DNA of 22,846 nucleotides, taken from an uncultured Alphaproteobacteria bacterium. Its GTDB lineage: Bacteria > Pseudomonadota > Alphaproteobacteria > Bin95. Each line of letters opens with the position of its first letter. Positions within the stretch are counted from its first letter, which is position 1. Location of the stretch: contig CAJXVF010000001.1 of NCBI GenBank assembly GCA_913060845.1, forward strand, positions 1-22,846, in the 5' to 3' direction. Shown here one piece after another: positions 1 through 7,591 of this stretch. Both the position numbers and the translations under genes were made by a program. Under the pieces are notes generated by a model. It searched no databases and had not been told where the DNA came from. It saw only the letters and a program-made list of their open reading frames with translations.

Positions 1-47
1 GAGATGTAGAGAGGTCTCGTGGGCTCGGAGATGTGTATAAGAGACAG
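1..47 (+). other. Nextera P7-side library adapter (artefact)
   Basis: These bases are not genomic. Positions 1-5 match the end of the Illumina P7 primer, 6-13 (gtagagag) match the adapter form of i7 index N707 as I remember it, and 14-47 are the Nextera read-2 adapter ending in the 19-base Tn5 mosaic end (29-47). The genomic insert starts at base 48. The identification rests on recognising well-known oligonucleotide sequences. Confidence 0.97.
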
Positions 48-1123
48 GCGCCGAAGATATTTCGGTGGATCCACGCAATATCGGTGCCAGCACCTTCGGT
101 CGTCGAATAGTTCAGGCCGAGCGAAATGGTGCGCGGTTTGCGTTCTTTTGCGACGACGGTGATGTCCAACTCACCGGATTCATCGGGCGCATCATCCCAA
201 TTGATTTGGATGCCATTGAACAGGCTGGTCTGGTAAAGGCGGCGGCGGGCGGCGTCGATCTTTGAGATATCAAACAGATCGCCCTGGTCCAAATTGGCGA
301 CCCGTTTGAGGTATTTTTCCTTGGTGCGGTCCACGCCTGCGATAAATGTCTGCCCAATATTGACCCGGGGGCCTTCGTGGATGTCCAGCACGACCGTCAG
401 TTTTTTGTCATCGTGGTTCACGACCGCGCGACGTTTGCCCTGCTTGGCGAGCGGGTAACCGGATTCGCCAAGCTTTCTGAGGATCACTGGCCCCGCCTCG
501 ACGATCTTCTCAGACTCGGCCGGCCCGCCGACCACGATGCCAAGCAGGCTTAGGTCCTTAAAAAGGCCTGGCGCGTCCGGTTTGTCATAGTCGATCCGGT
601 ATTGCCCAAGTTTGTACCGGGGGCCTGGGGCAATATCGAAGGTGATGGCAACTGGGGAGTTTGCAAAGTCGATCTTCTGGTCGACCGTATAGGCGAAATA
701 TCCTTCCGACTGCAGCGCCTTTTGGAAAAGCGCCACATCGCTTTCAACCCTGCGGATTAGCGCCGCCCGGCTAAGCGGCGGTTCAGCCACCTTTCGCTGC
801 AGGACCGATAAATCAATGAGCTTCTTCTCCAGCTTCTTTTTGGGTGCATTATAGAAGACTTCGTAGGCGTACACTTTGGTTGGCGCTTGGGTCTTGGCGG
901 GCTTGTCTGATGGATCGCCACGTTCAACTTCCGGCGTGCCTTTTGGTTCGGGTTCTGGCTGCTGGGCCAGAAGTACGCGAGGCGGTGGAGCGGGCGCTGC
1001 CATCGGTGCCTGGAACACGCGCCCTGGTTCAGAAGTTCGGCGCGCGTCCAAGCCATTCGCTGCTGCCGATGTGACAAGCAGCGAAGCCCACAGACCAATC
1101 GCTAGCTGTGAAATCAGGCGCAT
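48..1123 (-). CDS. tamA: TamA-like Omp85 family outer-membrane assembly protein, 3' end cut off
   Basis: The reading frame runs from the ATG at 1123 to the insert edge without a stop, giving 358 complete codons. Residues 1-22 form a signal peptide (hydrophobic core, Ala-Ala-Ala before Asn). A Pro-rich linker follows, then a POTRA-like region with alternating short strands and helices. The visible part ends in a segment reading LGLNYSTTEG and WIHRNIFG, the typical first beta-barrel strands of TamA proteins. Known TamA pairs with TamB in the translocation and assembly module, which helps place proteins in the outer membrane. The rest of the barrel is missing because the fragment ends, not because the gene is broken. 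The start lies 14 bases after the stop of the dehydrogenase gene and has no strong Shine-Dalgarno sequence. A BamA assignment is less likely, because five POTRA domains would not fit in this length. Confidence 0.85.
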
Positions 1124-1137
1124 GGGCGCTGGGTGTA

Positions 1138-2178
1138 TCAGGCCTGTTCCGGAACCAAAATTGGCTTCAACGCCGCGCCAGCCTTAATCGCCTCAAACCC
1201 CTCGACAGCGCGGTCGAGCGGCAGAACCGGGTCCGCGAGCATCGATATGTCAACGCGGCCCTCACTCAGGAGTTCCACAGACATATCCCAATCTTGCCAA
1301 AGCCTGCGGCCATGCACACCGTAGAGTGAGATGCCGGTGCGCAAAATAGCGTTGATGTCAAGTGGATGCGGGTCTTTTGGCCCCGCTACCAGACGGATAT
1401 CGCCCATGCGTTCCGTCGCTGCCAGCACGGAGTCCAAGCCGGAGGCCACGCCGGAATATTCGATGCCGACCTCAACGCCAAACCCACCGGTTGCGTCTTT
1501 GGCAGCCTTGGCGACATCGGATTTGGAGGGATCAATGATCAAATCAGCGCCCATCTGTTCGGCCAATTTCAGGCGCTTCAGGTTCAGATCAGCCGCTAGC
1601 ACACGCCGGGCACCAAGCGCACGGGCAGCCGCGACCGTCATCAGGCCGATCGGGCCGCAGCCGTTCACCAGAACCGTCCGCCCAGATACGCCCCGTTGCG
1701 CCATGCAGGAATGCACAGCGATACCAAACGGCTCTATCATTGCGGCCAGATGATCATCCATACCGGCTGGTACGGGACGGGCGATTTGGGCTGGAACGGC
1801 AACCCGGTCGGCAAATCCACCGTCAATGCTGATCCCCGGATAGCCCAGAAATTGGCAGAGATGCGCATCGCCTCGGCGACAAAACCGGCATTCCCCGCAG
1901 AAGATATGGCTTTCCAGGCTAACCCGGTCCCCAACTTTGATATGCGTGACGCCAGCGCCAAGCGCCTCCACGATGCCGGTCGCTTCATGGCCCAGAATAC
2001 GTGGCGGCGCGATCCGAGGCTGCATGCGCGGCGCCCAGTCATAAATCGCCATGTCTGTGCCGCAGATACCGGCGGCGGAAACGCGGATCAGCGCTTCGCC
2101 AGGGCCTGCCTCTGGTTCCGGCGCATCAATGACGCCGACACTGGCTTCCGCTTTCGCTAATTTGGCGACGGCGCGCAT
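1138..2178 (-). CDS. Zinc-dependent medium-chain dehydrogenase, L-threonine 3-dehydrogenase-like
   Basis: This 346-residue protein is a complete medium-chain alcohol dehydrogenase. The catalytic zinc site is visible as Cys39 (ICGTD), His64-Glu65 (GHE) and Glu149 (IEPFG). The structural zinc site is Cys94, Cys97, Cys100 and Cys108. The NAD-binding glycine motif is GCGPIG at 173-178. Overall spacing and phrases such as GDRVSLESHI, HLC and the final one-third resemble E. coli threonine dehydrogenase (Tdh), but sorbitol- or butanediol-type dehydrogenases share the same fold. It probably oxidises a secondary alcohol with NAD. An AAGGA sequence precedes the ATG by 9 bases. It starts 30 bases after the dioxygenase beta-subunit stop, so it is probably the next gene of that operon and may process the ring-hydroxylation product or a side chain. 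The exact substrate is not determinable. Confidence 0.9.
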   Translation of the reverse strand: MRAVAKLAKAEASVGVIDAPEPEAGPGEALIRVSAAGICGTDMAIYDWAPRMQPRIAPPRILGHEATGIVEALGAGVTHIKVGDRVSLESHIFCGECRFCRRGDAHLCQFLGYPGISIDGGFADRVAVPAQIARPVPAGMDDHLAAMIEPFGIAVHSCMAQRGVSGRTVLVNGCGPIGLMTVAAARALGARRVLAADLNLKRLKLAEQMGADLIIDPSKSDVAKAAKDATGGFGVEVGIEYSGVASGLDSVLAATERMGDIRLVAGPKDPHPLDINAILRTGISLYGVHGRRLWQDWDMSVELLSEGRVDISMLADPVLPLDRAVEGFEAIKAGAALKPILVPEQA

Positions 2179-2208
2179 GAGCTTTTGTCCTTCTGGCCTG
2201 ACTTCGTC

Positions 2209-2721
2209 CTAGACGTTGTATACGTCCAGCGGAATGTCTACCCGGTCATTCAGGAATGTGATGTGCTTTTTGGCTATTTTAAGGCCGTCAGTGCCGCGTT
2301 CGAGCACGTAGTCATAGCGTCCGCCGTGGCTGCGCGGGCCTTTACGGTCTGCGTATTGATGGACGGTCCAGCTACAGGTCACCTCAATTCGGTCCTGATC
2401 TCCGCCTAAAATCAGCACATTGCCGATCACATGGGCGCTGCGTGGCATTGGCGCTGAGGCGTAGGAATCCCGTGTGTTGATCCGATAAACGCGGTCATCC
2501 AGCCCGGCTTTGGTTGGGAAGTAGATCAGGAAAAGTTCCGCGTTCGGGTCTGTTGCTAGTGTGGTTTCGTTGATCCACGCAGGCATCAGGTATTCCGCGT
2601 CTTCTAAATAGAGGCCGAGCCAGTCGTCGAACATACGATTGTCGAGCAAATAGGCTTCGCGAAAGATCAGCCGCTCGACTTCATACTGCAGGCGGATTTC
2701 GGCGTCTGTAACGAGGCTCAT
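2209..2721 (-). CDS. Ring-hydroxylating dioxygenase beta subunit (BenB/AntB type)
   Basis: This 170-residue protein matches the small subunit of two-subunit Rieske oxygenases, a SnoaL/NTF2-like cone fold that contributes structurally to the alpha3-beta3 hexamer. Family signs are the N-terminal stretch with EAYLLDNRMFDDW, then LYLEDAEYLMPAW, then DRVYRINTRDSYA, and the C-terminal KKHITFLNDRVDIPLDVYNV. The length is slightly above the usual 155-165 of BenB/AntB. Its ATG overlaps the alpha-subunit stop by four bases (ATGA, 2718-2721), so the two subunits are translationally coupled. It has no metal centre of its own. Family membership is clear; the substrate is not. Confidence 0.93.
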   Translation of the reverse strand: MSLVTDAEIRLQYEVERLIFREAYLLDNRMFDDWLGLYLEDAEYLMPAWINETTLATDPNAELFLIYFPTKAGLDDRVYRINTRDSYASAPMPRSAHVIGNVLILGGDQDRIEVTCSWTVHQYADRKGPRSHGGRYDYVLERGTDGLKIAKKHITFLNDRVDIPLDVYNV

Positions 2722-4070
2722 GTCCGCGCCGCCATCAACTCAGCCCAGCGTCGGTACTGTCCAACGAAAATCGTCTCCAAGTCCCAGGGCGTGTTGCTGG
2801 CGACGGGGTTGATGTTGAGCAAGCGTGCATGTGCGTCCGGCCCTTTGATCTCCGTCGCCTGGCCACGCTCGAACGGCGACCATTTGGCGAGCCTGCCGCC
2901 GACACCAGCTTGGGTGTCTTCTAACGCCACGGAATCGTCTGGCGTGGCGAGGCCGCTGGTTAGGAAAAAGTCTCGGAACTTATTCAGCCGGGCGGTGCGG
3001 GCCTGCACGCTCTCTCCCTTTGGGGCGATGCAGTAAACGCGAACTTCCGTGGAGGAAGCGCTTAAGGGCTGGATGATACGGATTTGGGTGGAGGATTGGT
3101 CCATCAGGAAAAGGTTCGGATAGAGCAGCAGGTTCCGCCCGCGTCCAACCATCCAGTCCCATTTTTCCTGCCCGACTTCGGGAAGGACTTTATCTTTGGC
3201 CTCATACAAGGGTGCCGCTTCCGGTGCGCCCCGGTCTGACCAAATGATGTTGTGGCCATTGCCAAGGTCATAGCAGGCGGTTTCGACTGCACCCGGATCA
3301 AAGCGCGCGTTTTCTGTCAGCTTCATGCCAGATGCGCCGTTGATTTCATTCCGCCGCCGCACCGTTTGCGCGAAATTCCGGTGGACCACGCCCACATGGT
3401 AGCCATCGACGCCGTTCTCGACCTGAAGCTTCCAATTGCAGTCCACCACATATGCGGCAGACCCCGGCAGCACTTCCATGCCCTCGGGGGATTGGTCGGC
3501 CAGCATGTCGATGAAGGGGCGGGTTTCGGCCAAATGCTCCGTCAGCGTTGGCGCATCTGGGTTCAGGCAGGCGAAGATGAAACCTTTGTAGCTTTCGACG
3601 CGAGGAACGGGTGTCAAATTATAGCAACTCTTATCGACGCCGTTCGGGAACCCAGCGGCTTCATCTTTAATGCGAATGCACTCGCCGGAGGATTTGAACG
3701 TCCAGCCGTGATACCGGCAAACCAGTACACGGGCATTGCCCTGGCGGTTCGCTGTCAGCAGCGCGCCACGGTGCGAGCAGGCATTGATGACGCCGCTAAC
3801 GCTGCCGTCGTCCAGCCGGTTGATGATGACAGGCTGGCGCCCAACCTCGGTCCAAATATAGTCGCCAGCGTTTGGAATTTGGCTTTCATGGGCGACATAC
3901 ATCCATGTCGCTTCGAAGATGCGCTCCATCTCCGCCTCGAACACGGCCTCGTCGTCATACATGCGCCGGTCAATTCGGAACTGACCTTCGCTCGCCCGAT
4001 CATCGACCATTTGGGCAAACTGATCTGATTGGGCGGGGCCGCTTGCATCTGGCCCACTTGCGTCTGGCAT
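2718..4070 (-). CDS. Ring-hydroxylating dioxygenase alpha subunit (benzoate/anthranilate type)
   Basis: This 450-residue catalytic subunit carries a Rieske [2Fe-2S] site with Cys98, His100 (CSHRGAL), Cys118 and His121 (CRYHGW). The mononuclear iron site has His225 and His230 in the motif NGVDGYHVGVVH, with bridging Asp222. The third iron ligand is probably an acidic residue in the TPDDSVALED segment. The segments HESQIPNAGDY, VGRQP, DQSPEG, NWKLQ and IAPKGES strongly recall BenA. The family adds O2 to an aromatic acid to give a cis-diol. The reading frame extends upstream to a TTG at 4142, but a GGAG at 4078-4081 lies seven bases before the ATG at 4070, so that start is chosen. No reductase (BenC) or cis-diol dehydrogenase (BenD) is encoded in this window, so electrons must come from a protein encoded elsewhere. 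Confidence 0.93.
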   Translation of the reverse strand: MPDASGPDASGPAQSDQFAQMVDDRASEGQFRIDRRMYDDEAVFEAEMERIFEATWMYVAHESQIPNAGDYIWTEVGRQPVIINRLDDGSVSGVINACSHRGALLTANRQGNARVLVCRYHGWTFKSSGECIRIKDEAAGFPNGVDKSCYNLTPVPRVESYKGFIFACLNPDAPTLTEHLAETRPFIDMLADQSPEGMEVLPGSAAYVVDCNWKLQVENGVDGYHVGVVHRNFAQTVRRRNEINGASGMKLTENARFDPGAVETACYDLGNGHNIIWSDRGAPEAAPLYEAKDKVLPEVGQEKWDWMVGRGRNLLLYPNLFLMDQSSTQIRIIQPLSASSTEVRVYCIAPKGESVQARTARLNKFRDFFLTSGLATPDDSVALEDTQAGVGGRLAKWSPFERGQATEIKGPDAHARLLNINPVASNTPWDLETIFVGQYRRWAELMAART

Positions 4071-4077
4071 CGAGAAA

Positions 4078-4081
4078 CTCC
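4078..4081 (-). promoter_or_regulatory. Ribosome binding site deciding the dioxygenase alpha start
   Basis: GGAG on the minus strand, seven bases upstream of the ATG at 4070. It favours the 450-residue product over the longer TTG-initiated frame that begins at 4142. Confidence 0.6.
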
Positions 4082-4166
4082 GCGCTTCATGAAGTGCGGA
4101 GTTTACGGCATTGACGGCGGGCGGGCCACTCTTGCGTCCCAACCCGCCGCCGTACCTTGTTGATGC

Positions 4167-5366
4167 TTAGCTAAACGCCTGCAGCCCCGTGATAGCCCGG
4201 CCCAAGATAAGGGCGTGGACATCATGGGTGCCTTCGTAGGTGTTGACGGCTTCCAGGTTCATCATGTGACGGATCACGTGGTATTCGTCTGAAATGCCGT
4301 TGCCGCCATGCATGTCACGGGCAACGCGGGCCATTTCCAATGCCTTGCCACAGTTATTGCGTTTGATCAGCGACACCATCTCTGGTGCGGCTTTGCCTTC
4401 GTCCATCAATCGGCCAACGCGCAGCGCGGCCTGGAAGCCAAGCGCGATTTCGGTCTGCATGTCCGCAAGCTTCTTCTGCATCAACTGCGTTGCGGCAAGC
4501 GGGCGGCCAAAGGCTTTCCGCTCCATCACGTATTCACGGGCTGCACGCCAGCAGAACTCACCAGCGCCCATCGCACCCCATGCAATGCCGTAGCGGGCTT
4601 TATTCAAGCAACCAAACGGGCCGCCAAGGCCACGGGCTTTCGGCAGTTTGTTTTCTTCCGGCACGAACACGTCATCCATGACGATTTCACCGGTTGGCGA
4701 TGCCCGCAGCGAGAATTTACCTTCAATCTTTGGTGTCGTCAGGCCTTCCATGCCGCGCTCCAGGATGAAGCCACGGATCACGTCGTCATCATCCTTCGCC
4801 CAAACGACAAACACGTCAGCGATGGGGGAAGATGTGATCCACATTTTCGCCCCCTTAAGACGATAGCCGCCATCGACCGCCTTGGCGCGGGTTTTCATGC
4901 CGCCAGCGTCAGAGCCGTGGTCAGGCTCGGTCAGGCCGAAGGAGCCGACATGCTCGCCGGAAGCCAGCTTAGGCAGATACTTCTGCTTCTGCTCTTCAGA
5001 CCCATAGGTGTGGATCGGGTACATGACCAAGCTGGACTGTACGCTCATGGCGGAGCGGTAAGCGCTGTCGCAAGCCTCAACAGCACGTGCGACGACGCCA
5101 TACATTACAGCCGTGCCGCCAGGGCAGCCGTAGCCTTCAAGGCCGACGCCGAGAAATCCTGCATCGCCCATTTTCTTGTAGATGCCGCGATCAAAGGTCT
5201 GGTTGCGGTTGGCTTCCAGCACGCCCGGGAACAGTTCCTGCTCACAAAAACGAGCGGCGGCTTCGGATGTCATCCGTTCGTCTTCGTCTAGCTGTTCGCC
5301 AAGCAGCAGCGGGTCCATCCAGTTAAATGGGGGGAGGGTACTGGTCTTCTTTGCGCCGTCGGGCAT
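4167..5366 (-). CDS. gcdH: Glutaryl-CoA dehydrogenase
   Basis: This 399-residue acyl-CoA dehydrogenase family flavoprotein would convert glutaryl-CoA to crotonyl-CoA plus CO2, in lysine, tryptophan and some aromatic-acid catabolism. The N-terminal phrase NWMDPLLL, the substrate-binding Arg104 in [12 protein letters not shown], the FAD-site segments [11 protein letters not shown] and MWITSS, and the catalytic base Glu378 in [18 protein letters not shown] all follow the glutaryl-CoA dehydrogenase pattern; Arg104 and Glu378 correspond to Arg94 and Glu370 of the human enzyme. The frame could begin at a TTG (5381), but AGGAG sits seven bases before the ATG at 5366. It heads the minus-strand series with the dioxygenase genes 96 bases downstream, so its job may be tied to catabolism of an aromatic or dicarboxylic compound. 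A related but non-decarboxylating dehydrogenase is a minor alternative. Confidence 0.94.
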   Translation of the reverse strand: MPDGAKKTSTLPPFNWMDPLLLGEQLDEDERMTSEAAARFCEQELFPGVLEANRNQTFDRGIYKKMGDAGFLGVGLEGYGCPGGTAVMYGVVARAVEACDSAYRSAMSVQSSLVMYPIHTYGSEEQKQKYLPKLASGEHVGSFGLTEPDHGSDAGGMKTRAKAVDGGYRLKGAKMWITSSPIADVFVVWAKDDDDVIRGFILERGMEGLTTPKIEGKFSLRASPTGEIVMDDVFVPEENKLPKARGLGGPFGCLNKARYGIAWGAMGAGEFCWRAAREYVMERKAFGRPLAATQLMQKKLADMQTEIALGFQAALRVGRLMDEGKAAPEMVSLIKRNNCGKALEMARVARDMHGGNGISDEYHVIRHMMNLEAVNTYEGTHDVHALILGRAITGLQAFS

Positions 5367-5373
5367 GGAATTG

Positions 5374-5378
5374 CTCCT
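5374..5378 (-). promoter_or_regulatory. Ribosome binding site deciding the gcdH start
   Basis: AGGAG on the minus strand with a seven-base spacer to the ATG at 5366. It lies inside the longer frame that would start at TTG 5381, so that longer start is unlikely. The divergent gcdH and small-gene promoters must lie in 5367-5468; I see no convincing -35/-10 pair. Confidence 0.7.
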
Positions 5379-5468
5379 CAAATGGTTAAGACGGCGGCAA
5401 GGTTTCCGCCGGTATCATAACGTTTCAGTCATGGTTATAGCCGCAGTTTGCGCGCCAGGGGAGATACG

Positions 5469-5702
5469 ATGCGCCGCAGGGATAATAGCTCCGGCCTCAG
5501 TGAGGTTTTTGTCGAGTTTCAGCAGAACGGCTCATACATGAAGGCGATTGCAATTGACCCTGTGTCGATGGTCGAAGTCTCCATTGTCGGCGCATCCGCC
5601 AGCCCACGCCATGTCTTGCAGCAGGCGGCGGTGCGGAAGCTTGAGTACGTCCTGAAAAACAAGCGCGGTGCGGCTGCGCCTGGGCGAGGATTGCTGGCTT
5701 AA
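5469..5702 (+). CDS. Small conserved protein, possibly DUF6898-like
   Basis: This 77-residue protein has no signal peptide, membrane segment or catalytic motif. Its centre reads VFVEFQQNG, KAIAIDPVSMVEVSIVGA and ends with AAVRKLEYVLK. I recall this pattern from a small family of unknown function common in alphaproteobacteria (DUF6898), but that is from memory and needs a profile search. A strong Shine-Dalgarno sequence (AGGGGAG, 5457-5463) sits five bases before the ATG, so this start is preferred over the upstream TTG at 5448. It is divergent from gcdH and is followed by a large inverted repeat, so it appears to be a single-gene unit. The role is unknown. Confidence 0.75.
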   Translation: MRRRDNSSGLSEVFVEFQQNGSYMKAIAIDPVSMVEVSIVGASASPRHVLQQAAVRKLEYVLKNKRGAAAPGRGLLA

Positions 5703-5769
5703 AGTCTTCCGCAAGTCTTTGAATGCAGACGAAGTTTGGTGGCCGTTGCCGCAATCTCCGTCTTGCAGA

Positions 5770-5881
5770 CTTCCCCCCTCACCCTGCCCTCTCCCCCCTG
5801 TGGGGGGCGAGGGTTCTATCAGGATATAACGCGGACTCTATGAGGGTCCTCTCGCCCTCCACAGGAGGGAGAGGGGGGAAG
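5770..5881. repeat. Large GC-rich imperfect inverted repeat between convergent genes
   Basis: The left arm (5770-5818) and right arm (5842-5881) are imperfect reverse complements, and each arm also contains its own smaller C-run/G-run palindrome. The loop is about 23 bases (5819-5841). It lies between the ends of two convergent genes, so it could act as a bidirectional transcription terminator. Its C-run/G-run style resembles dispersed intergenic palindromes found in many copies in alphaproteobacterial genomes. No second copy is seen in this window. Confidence 0.8.
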
Positions 5882-5926
5882 GCTGCGGGCCAGAGAAAAC
5901 TCGCCCGCTCTTAACGCTTCCCGTCT

Positions 5927-7081
5927 CTAACGTTTTCCTCTGGCATCCACTGGCCAGATATCGACCAGCACGTCGCCCCGGCAGACGTGATAGCAATCAT
6001 GCAGATTGATCGTTGGGTCGCAGTGCGGCGTTACGCATTCCATGGCGTCGCCGATTTTTAGGGCGGCTGCCCCTTCAGGCAGCGTCACCCGGCCATGTTC
6101 ATCGCCAGACCAGCCATATGTGGCACCGTCTGGCGCGCCCGTGGCGATCACAGGCATATAGCCTTCGGTTGCAAAGCATTTGAGGCCAGCATCCGTCGTC
6201 ACGAACGTTTCGTGTTGGGCGGAGACAACGCTGGTGCGAAGGAAAAGCGCGTCCTTGAAAGGCCGCTCGCCGCCGCCGCGCAAATCAACACGGTTATAAT
6301 CCACATCCATAACGATGAAGGACCCTGCCTGAAGCTCGCCAAGGCCATCTGCGTCGGCTTCGATTGCGTGGGTGCCGGTGCCGCCGCCTGTCAGCAATGG
6401 CGGAGCGATACCTGCCTCCTTCAAGGCTGATTCAACTTGGCGCATATGCCTGGCGACTTCTTCGGCACCGCGTTTGCGTTCCTCAAAATCAACGATGTGC
6501 TGCAACTGCCCGGCATAGCCCTGGATGCCGCCGAACCGCAGTGCGGGTGCCGCGTCAATATCGCGAGCAAGCGCTGTCGCCTGCTGGGCGGATGGGACGC
6601 CGGTGCGGTTGGCGCCGACATCATTATCGATAAACACCGTCAGCGGCTTCCCGCCTTTGGCTTCTGCTGCGGCCGCCAGCATCGCGACATTTGTTGGATC
6701 ATCGGTGACGACGGCTAGGTCATCCGCGATTTCGTTCAGCGCGAGCAGCCGCTCAATCTTTGCTGCTTGAACAACGGGGGAAGTGATCAGGACGCCCGGC
6801 ACGCCCCCGCCCGCTAAAGCTTCGGCCTCGCCTAATGTGGCGCAACATGCGCCGACAGCGCCTGCATCCACCAGCATTTTCGCAATCGTGACCGATTTAT
6901 GCGTTTTGGCGTGGGGGCGGATGCGGAGACCTTTGGCTTTCGTCCAGCTCAGCATGGCAGCGATATTGGCCTCCATGATGTCCAGGTCGAGCACCAGGGC
7001 CGGTGTAGACAACGCAGCACGGGAGCCCGGTTGGCCGACCAGATGCGCGTTCACGGATAGGTCTGCAAGGTCTAGGGGCAT
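5927..7081 (-). CDS. D-threonine aldolase / D-serine dehydratase (DSD1) family PLP enzyme
   Basis: This 384-residue protein has an alanine-racemase-type PLP barrel at its N-terminus and the DSD1-type beta domain at its C-terminus. The PLP lysine is Lys59 in RPHAKTHKS. The metal-binding pair of the family is visible as His353 and Asp355 in PHCDPT. The TGGGTGTH segment probably binds the cofactor phosphate. Known members cleave D-threonine or D-3-hydroxyaspartate (including beta-hydroxyaspartate aldolase BhcC) or dehydrate D-serine, and need a divalent metal. None of the other beta-hydroxyaspartate cycle genes is in this window, so that specific role is not supported. It lies 51 bases after the HIT gene and probably ends the 5927-9804 operon. 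The likely activity is retro-aldol cleavage of a beta-hydroxy amino acid. Confidence 0.88.
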   Translation of the reverse strand: MPLDLADLSVNAHLVGQPGSRAALSTPALVLDLDIMEANIAAMLSWTKAKGLRIRPHAKTHKSVTIAKMLVDAGAVGACCATLGEAEALAGGGVPGVLITSPVVQAAKIERLLALNEIADDLAVVTDDPTNVAMLAAAAEAKGGKPLTVFIDNDVGANRTGVPSAQQATALARDIDAAPALRFGGIQGYAGQLQHIVDFEERKRGAEEVARHMRQVESALKEAGIAPPLLTGGGTGTHAIEADADGLGELQAGSFIVMDVDYNRVDLRGGGERPFKDALFLRTSVVSAQHETFVTTDAGLKCFATEGYMPVIATGAPDGATYGWSGDEHGRVTLPEGAAALKIGDAMECVTPHCDPTINLHDCYHVCRGDVLVDIWPVDARGKR

Positions 7082-7132
7082 GACGGTATCTTTCGTTATA
7101 TGTTGCGTTGGGAGGTGCCTGCAGACAAATCC

Positions 7133-7591
7133 TTATCCTGGCCAATGCGCCTTCAAATGCTCAGCCATGGCCATCATCCCGCCTGTGTCCAGCGTGATCC
7201 CGTCACCCAGAGCAGGCGGCCCGGGCCAGCCGGAATCCGCATTCTCTGCGCCATTAAAGCTCCGCGCCGCTGCGTATCGCGGGACCACGTGATAGTGGAC
7301 GTTTGGGTCCACCATCATCAGCATCAGATAATTGATCTTGTCGTAATCGAACGCGGCCTTAAGCGCCGTCTCAATATCTTTGATCGCCTTGGGCAGCGCC
7401 GCGAACGCCTCTGCTGAGATATCGGAGAAGGCTTCCGCATCCTCCGTGCACGCCAGCACCAGCGACCCCCAGGTTGGTTGGGCCGGACGCACCAGCACGA
7501 CCCACGGCCCGTAGTCTTTCACCAGGGAGGTGGGCCAGCCAAATGCGGCGATGGTTTTGTTGGCGGCGTTAGATGGCGTTGAACTAGGCAT
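7133..7591 (-). CDS. HIT family protein with an altered histidine triad
   Basis: This 152-residue protein resembles HIT (histidine triad) nucleotide hydrolases and transferases. The triad region reads DPNVHYHVVPRY, so the usual H-x-H-x-H is N97-x-H99-x-H101. The middle histidine, the nucleophile of the family, is kept; the first is Asn. The N-terminal part (VVLVRPAQPTWGSLVLA) and the ALGDG segment fit the fold. The ATG at 7591 overlaps the upstream HMG-CoA-lyase-like gene by eight bases, which argues for co-translation. A longer frame to 7687 exists but would lie wholly within that gene. The substrate is unknown; small nucleotides or adenylated compounds would fit the family. Confidence 0.85.
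   Translation of the reverse strand: MPSSTPSNAANKTIAAFGWPTSLVKDYGPWVVLVRPAQPTWGSLVLACTEDAEAFSDISAEAFAALPKAIKDIETALKAAFDYDKINYLMLMMVDPNVHYHVVPRYAAARSFNGAENADSGWPGPPALGDGITLDTGGMMAMAEHLKAHWPG

Noticed and set aside
48..1123. The tamA-like gene as a broken pseudogene
   Set aside because: The frame is open from the ATG to the exact insert boundary; the loss of the 3' part is due to the fragment end.
3252..4028. Long plus-strand open frame opposite the dioxygenase alpha gene
   Set aside because: It is antisense to a gene with clear Rieske and iron-site motifs; its translation has no recognisable domain and no good ribosome binding site.
4308..5291. Plus-strand open frame of 327 codons opposite gcdH
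   Set aside because: A shadow of a highly conserved dehydrogenase gene with high-GC codons; no family features.
5927..7081. Beta-hydroxyaspartate aldolase (BhcC) of the glyoxylate-assimilating cycle
   Set aside because: The family fits, but none of the partner genes (bhcA, bhcB, bhcD) is in the window, so only the broad DSD1 family is claimed.
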